A stretch of 64,000 bases of DNA, from the NCBI GenBank assembly GCA_030549495.1, contig JAUIRK010000570.1, positions 730,501-794,500 of the forward strand, written 5' to 3'. The notes beneath the pieces were generated by a model that saw nothing but the letters and a program-made list of their open reading frames with translations, was not told the origin of the DNA and did no database searches. Position numbers and translations under genes: made by a program. This stretch comes from Nectonema munidae. Lineage: Eukaryota > Nematomorpha > Nectonematoida > Nectonematidae. Each line of letters begins with the position of its first letter. The first letter of the stretch is position 1. Below are positions 63,050 to 64,000 of this stretch, piece after piece.

Positions 63050-63072
63050 GTGGCTTACAAAGTATATTTTAA
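63050..63072 (+). CDS. Terminal exon copy 3 (GGLQSIF-stop)
   Basis: It starts 210 bp after copy 2. The peptide is identical although one coding base differs, with AATAAA at 63099. Confidence 0.68.
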
Positions 63073-63696
63073 AATTTTTAAATCTCCCAAACTGGTTAAA
63101 TAAAATAAATATCAATTAATTTAATAAATGAATGTTGATCATATAACTAATTTAACAATTTATTTATGTATTTGAATTTTAATATCTAATATGCTTCTTG
63201 GATTTTTTAAAAAAAAACATTTTTTGGCGCGTTTATGCCCGCGACAAAAAAGATGATTTTCGAAATTCATTTTAATTACAATGAAATACGAATTCGTCTA
63301 CGTTTCTTCAAGGAATATCTTAAATTTTATGGAAATAAATAGAATTCTTCTCGCAACACTTTTCTATATCTCAGTTTTTTAAACATATTAAAAATAATGG
63401 GATTAATTTGAAACTTGTGAACTCATATTTTTTATGAATTTGTGAAAAAAATAATTTTTTAATGAATTTTTTATTTTAAATACAGCAATGATTTTTTTTA
63501 ATTTGTTTAAAAAAATTAAGTTTATTAAAGTTTTGAGAAGATTTGCATTTATTTCGATAAAAAGTCATAGCTATAATTAAAGGGTTTTCTTAAAAGTACT
63601 CTCCAATTGAATAATAACTTTATTTAATATTAAATTCTTCTTTTATTAAAATTTTTGTAATAATGAAATTAACATTAATTATTCTTATATTTTTAG
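63073..63696. other. Spacer between terminal exon copies 3 and 4
   Basis: It begins with the tail of unit 3 and ends with the lead of unit 4. The roughly 440 bp in between are unrelated AT-rich DNA, probably an insertion. Confidence 0.4.
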
Positions 63697-63719
63697 GCGG
63701 CTTACAAAGTATATTTTAA
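63697..63719 (+). CDS. Terminal exon copy 4 (GGLQSIF-stop)
   Basis: It lies 647 bp after copy 3 owing to about 440 bp of extra sequence. Same acceptor, peptide and AATAAA (63738). Confidence 0.68.
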
Positions 63720-63770
63720 ATTTTTTAAATCTCTCAAAATAAAATAAATATGAATTGATTTAATAATTTA

Positions 63771-64000
63771 GTCATGTATTTGATTTCACTATGTAAAAAA
63801 AATGTATCAGTCCAATCGACTGAATACCGTCGTAGTATTTGTTTTTTTGTGACATCGATATTTTTATCATTTTTATTAACCCAAATTTTGATTAAACATT
63901 GTATTTTTGAGCCGTTCATCTACTTATCTTTTAAGATTATAAATTTTTTTATTTGTTCCAGTAATTATCTTTAAAATGGGTAAAAGACACTATGAGCTAT
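63771..64000. other. AT-rich right edge
   Basis: No further copy of the terminal exon appears before the window ends. The array could continue beyond it. Confidence 0.35.

Larger units (their letters stand above)
62580..63770. repeat. Tandem array of about 207-bp units carrying terminal exon and poly(A) signal
   Basis: Each unit contains an ATTCTTCTTTTCCAATC-type lead, a TTTTTAG acceptor, the short coding exon, a TCTCNCAAACT stretch and AATAAAATAAA. Three units are contiguous; the fourth is offset by an insertion. Confidence 0.85.

Overview
This is animal nuclear DNA, very AT-rich, with spliced host exons, large repeat-filled introns and the decayed remains of many transposons. The only host gene identified with confidence is a LIM-homeobox gene of the Arrowhead/LHX6-8 type. 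Its homeodomain signature (NPDG, GLSKRVTQ, WFQNSRARQKK) resembles arthropod Arrowhead. I infer an arthropod, possibly a parasitic crustacean, but the species is not proven by the sequence. No LTR or virus-like fossil was recognised.

Layout. 0.5-1.9 kb: minus-strand LINE remnant. 3.6-22.5 kb: the last three exons of the LIM-homeodomain gene on the plus strand; the homeobox is split over 3635-3717, 16130-16225 and 22379-22519. Its introns hold two related piggyBac remnants (about 4.15-6.43 and 8.65-9.42 kb), a Buster-like hAT derivative (7.4-8.0 kb), a nearly whole hAT element with a perfect 8-bp target duplication (10268-13620), a hAT MITE 64 bp before the second exon, a piggyBac MITE 140 bp before the last exon, a SINE and a weak pogo-like relic. 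22.5-33 kb: short MITE-like repeats, a plus-strand LINE fragment, a longer minus-strand Jockey/CR1-like LINE (27.1-30.2 kb), a SINE and one orphan minus-strand exon that may be from a zona pellucida (ZP) domain gene. 33.9-36.1 kb: a 2.3-kb microsatellite complex, (CA)n-(TTA)n-(CA)n. 36.4-38.8 kb: a ZMYM1-like hAT relic. 39-46 kb: two long-armed MITEs and otherwise plain AT-rich DNA.

46.28 kb to at least 62.66 kb (possibly 63.72 kb) holds what I consider the most interesting feature: an apparent micro-exon gene on the plus strand. A short start exon and a 76-nt exon together encode a signal peptide. Nine tiny internal exons follow (15, 39, 33, 6, 18, 24, 18, 21 and 15 nt). All are multiples of three, all have phase-1 boundaries, and most have GTAAT-type donors. 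The gene then reaches a choice of terminal exons, including four tandem copies that encode GG(L/I)QS(I/K)F-stop, each with its own AATAAA. The predicted product is a secreted peptide of about 101 residues: signal peptide, basic linker with an RR pair, an Asp/Tyr/Ser-rich acidic segment, then a Gly/Lys/Ala-rich tail. The architecture recalls schistosome micro-exon genes and aphid bicycle effectors, but I see no sequence match to either. The long intron between its eighth and ninth exons carries a 1.5-kb near-perfect palindrome and a block of satellite-like repeats.

The intron-exon models come from reading splice signals and frame by eye. No search or transcript data were available.
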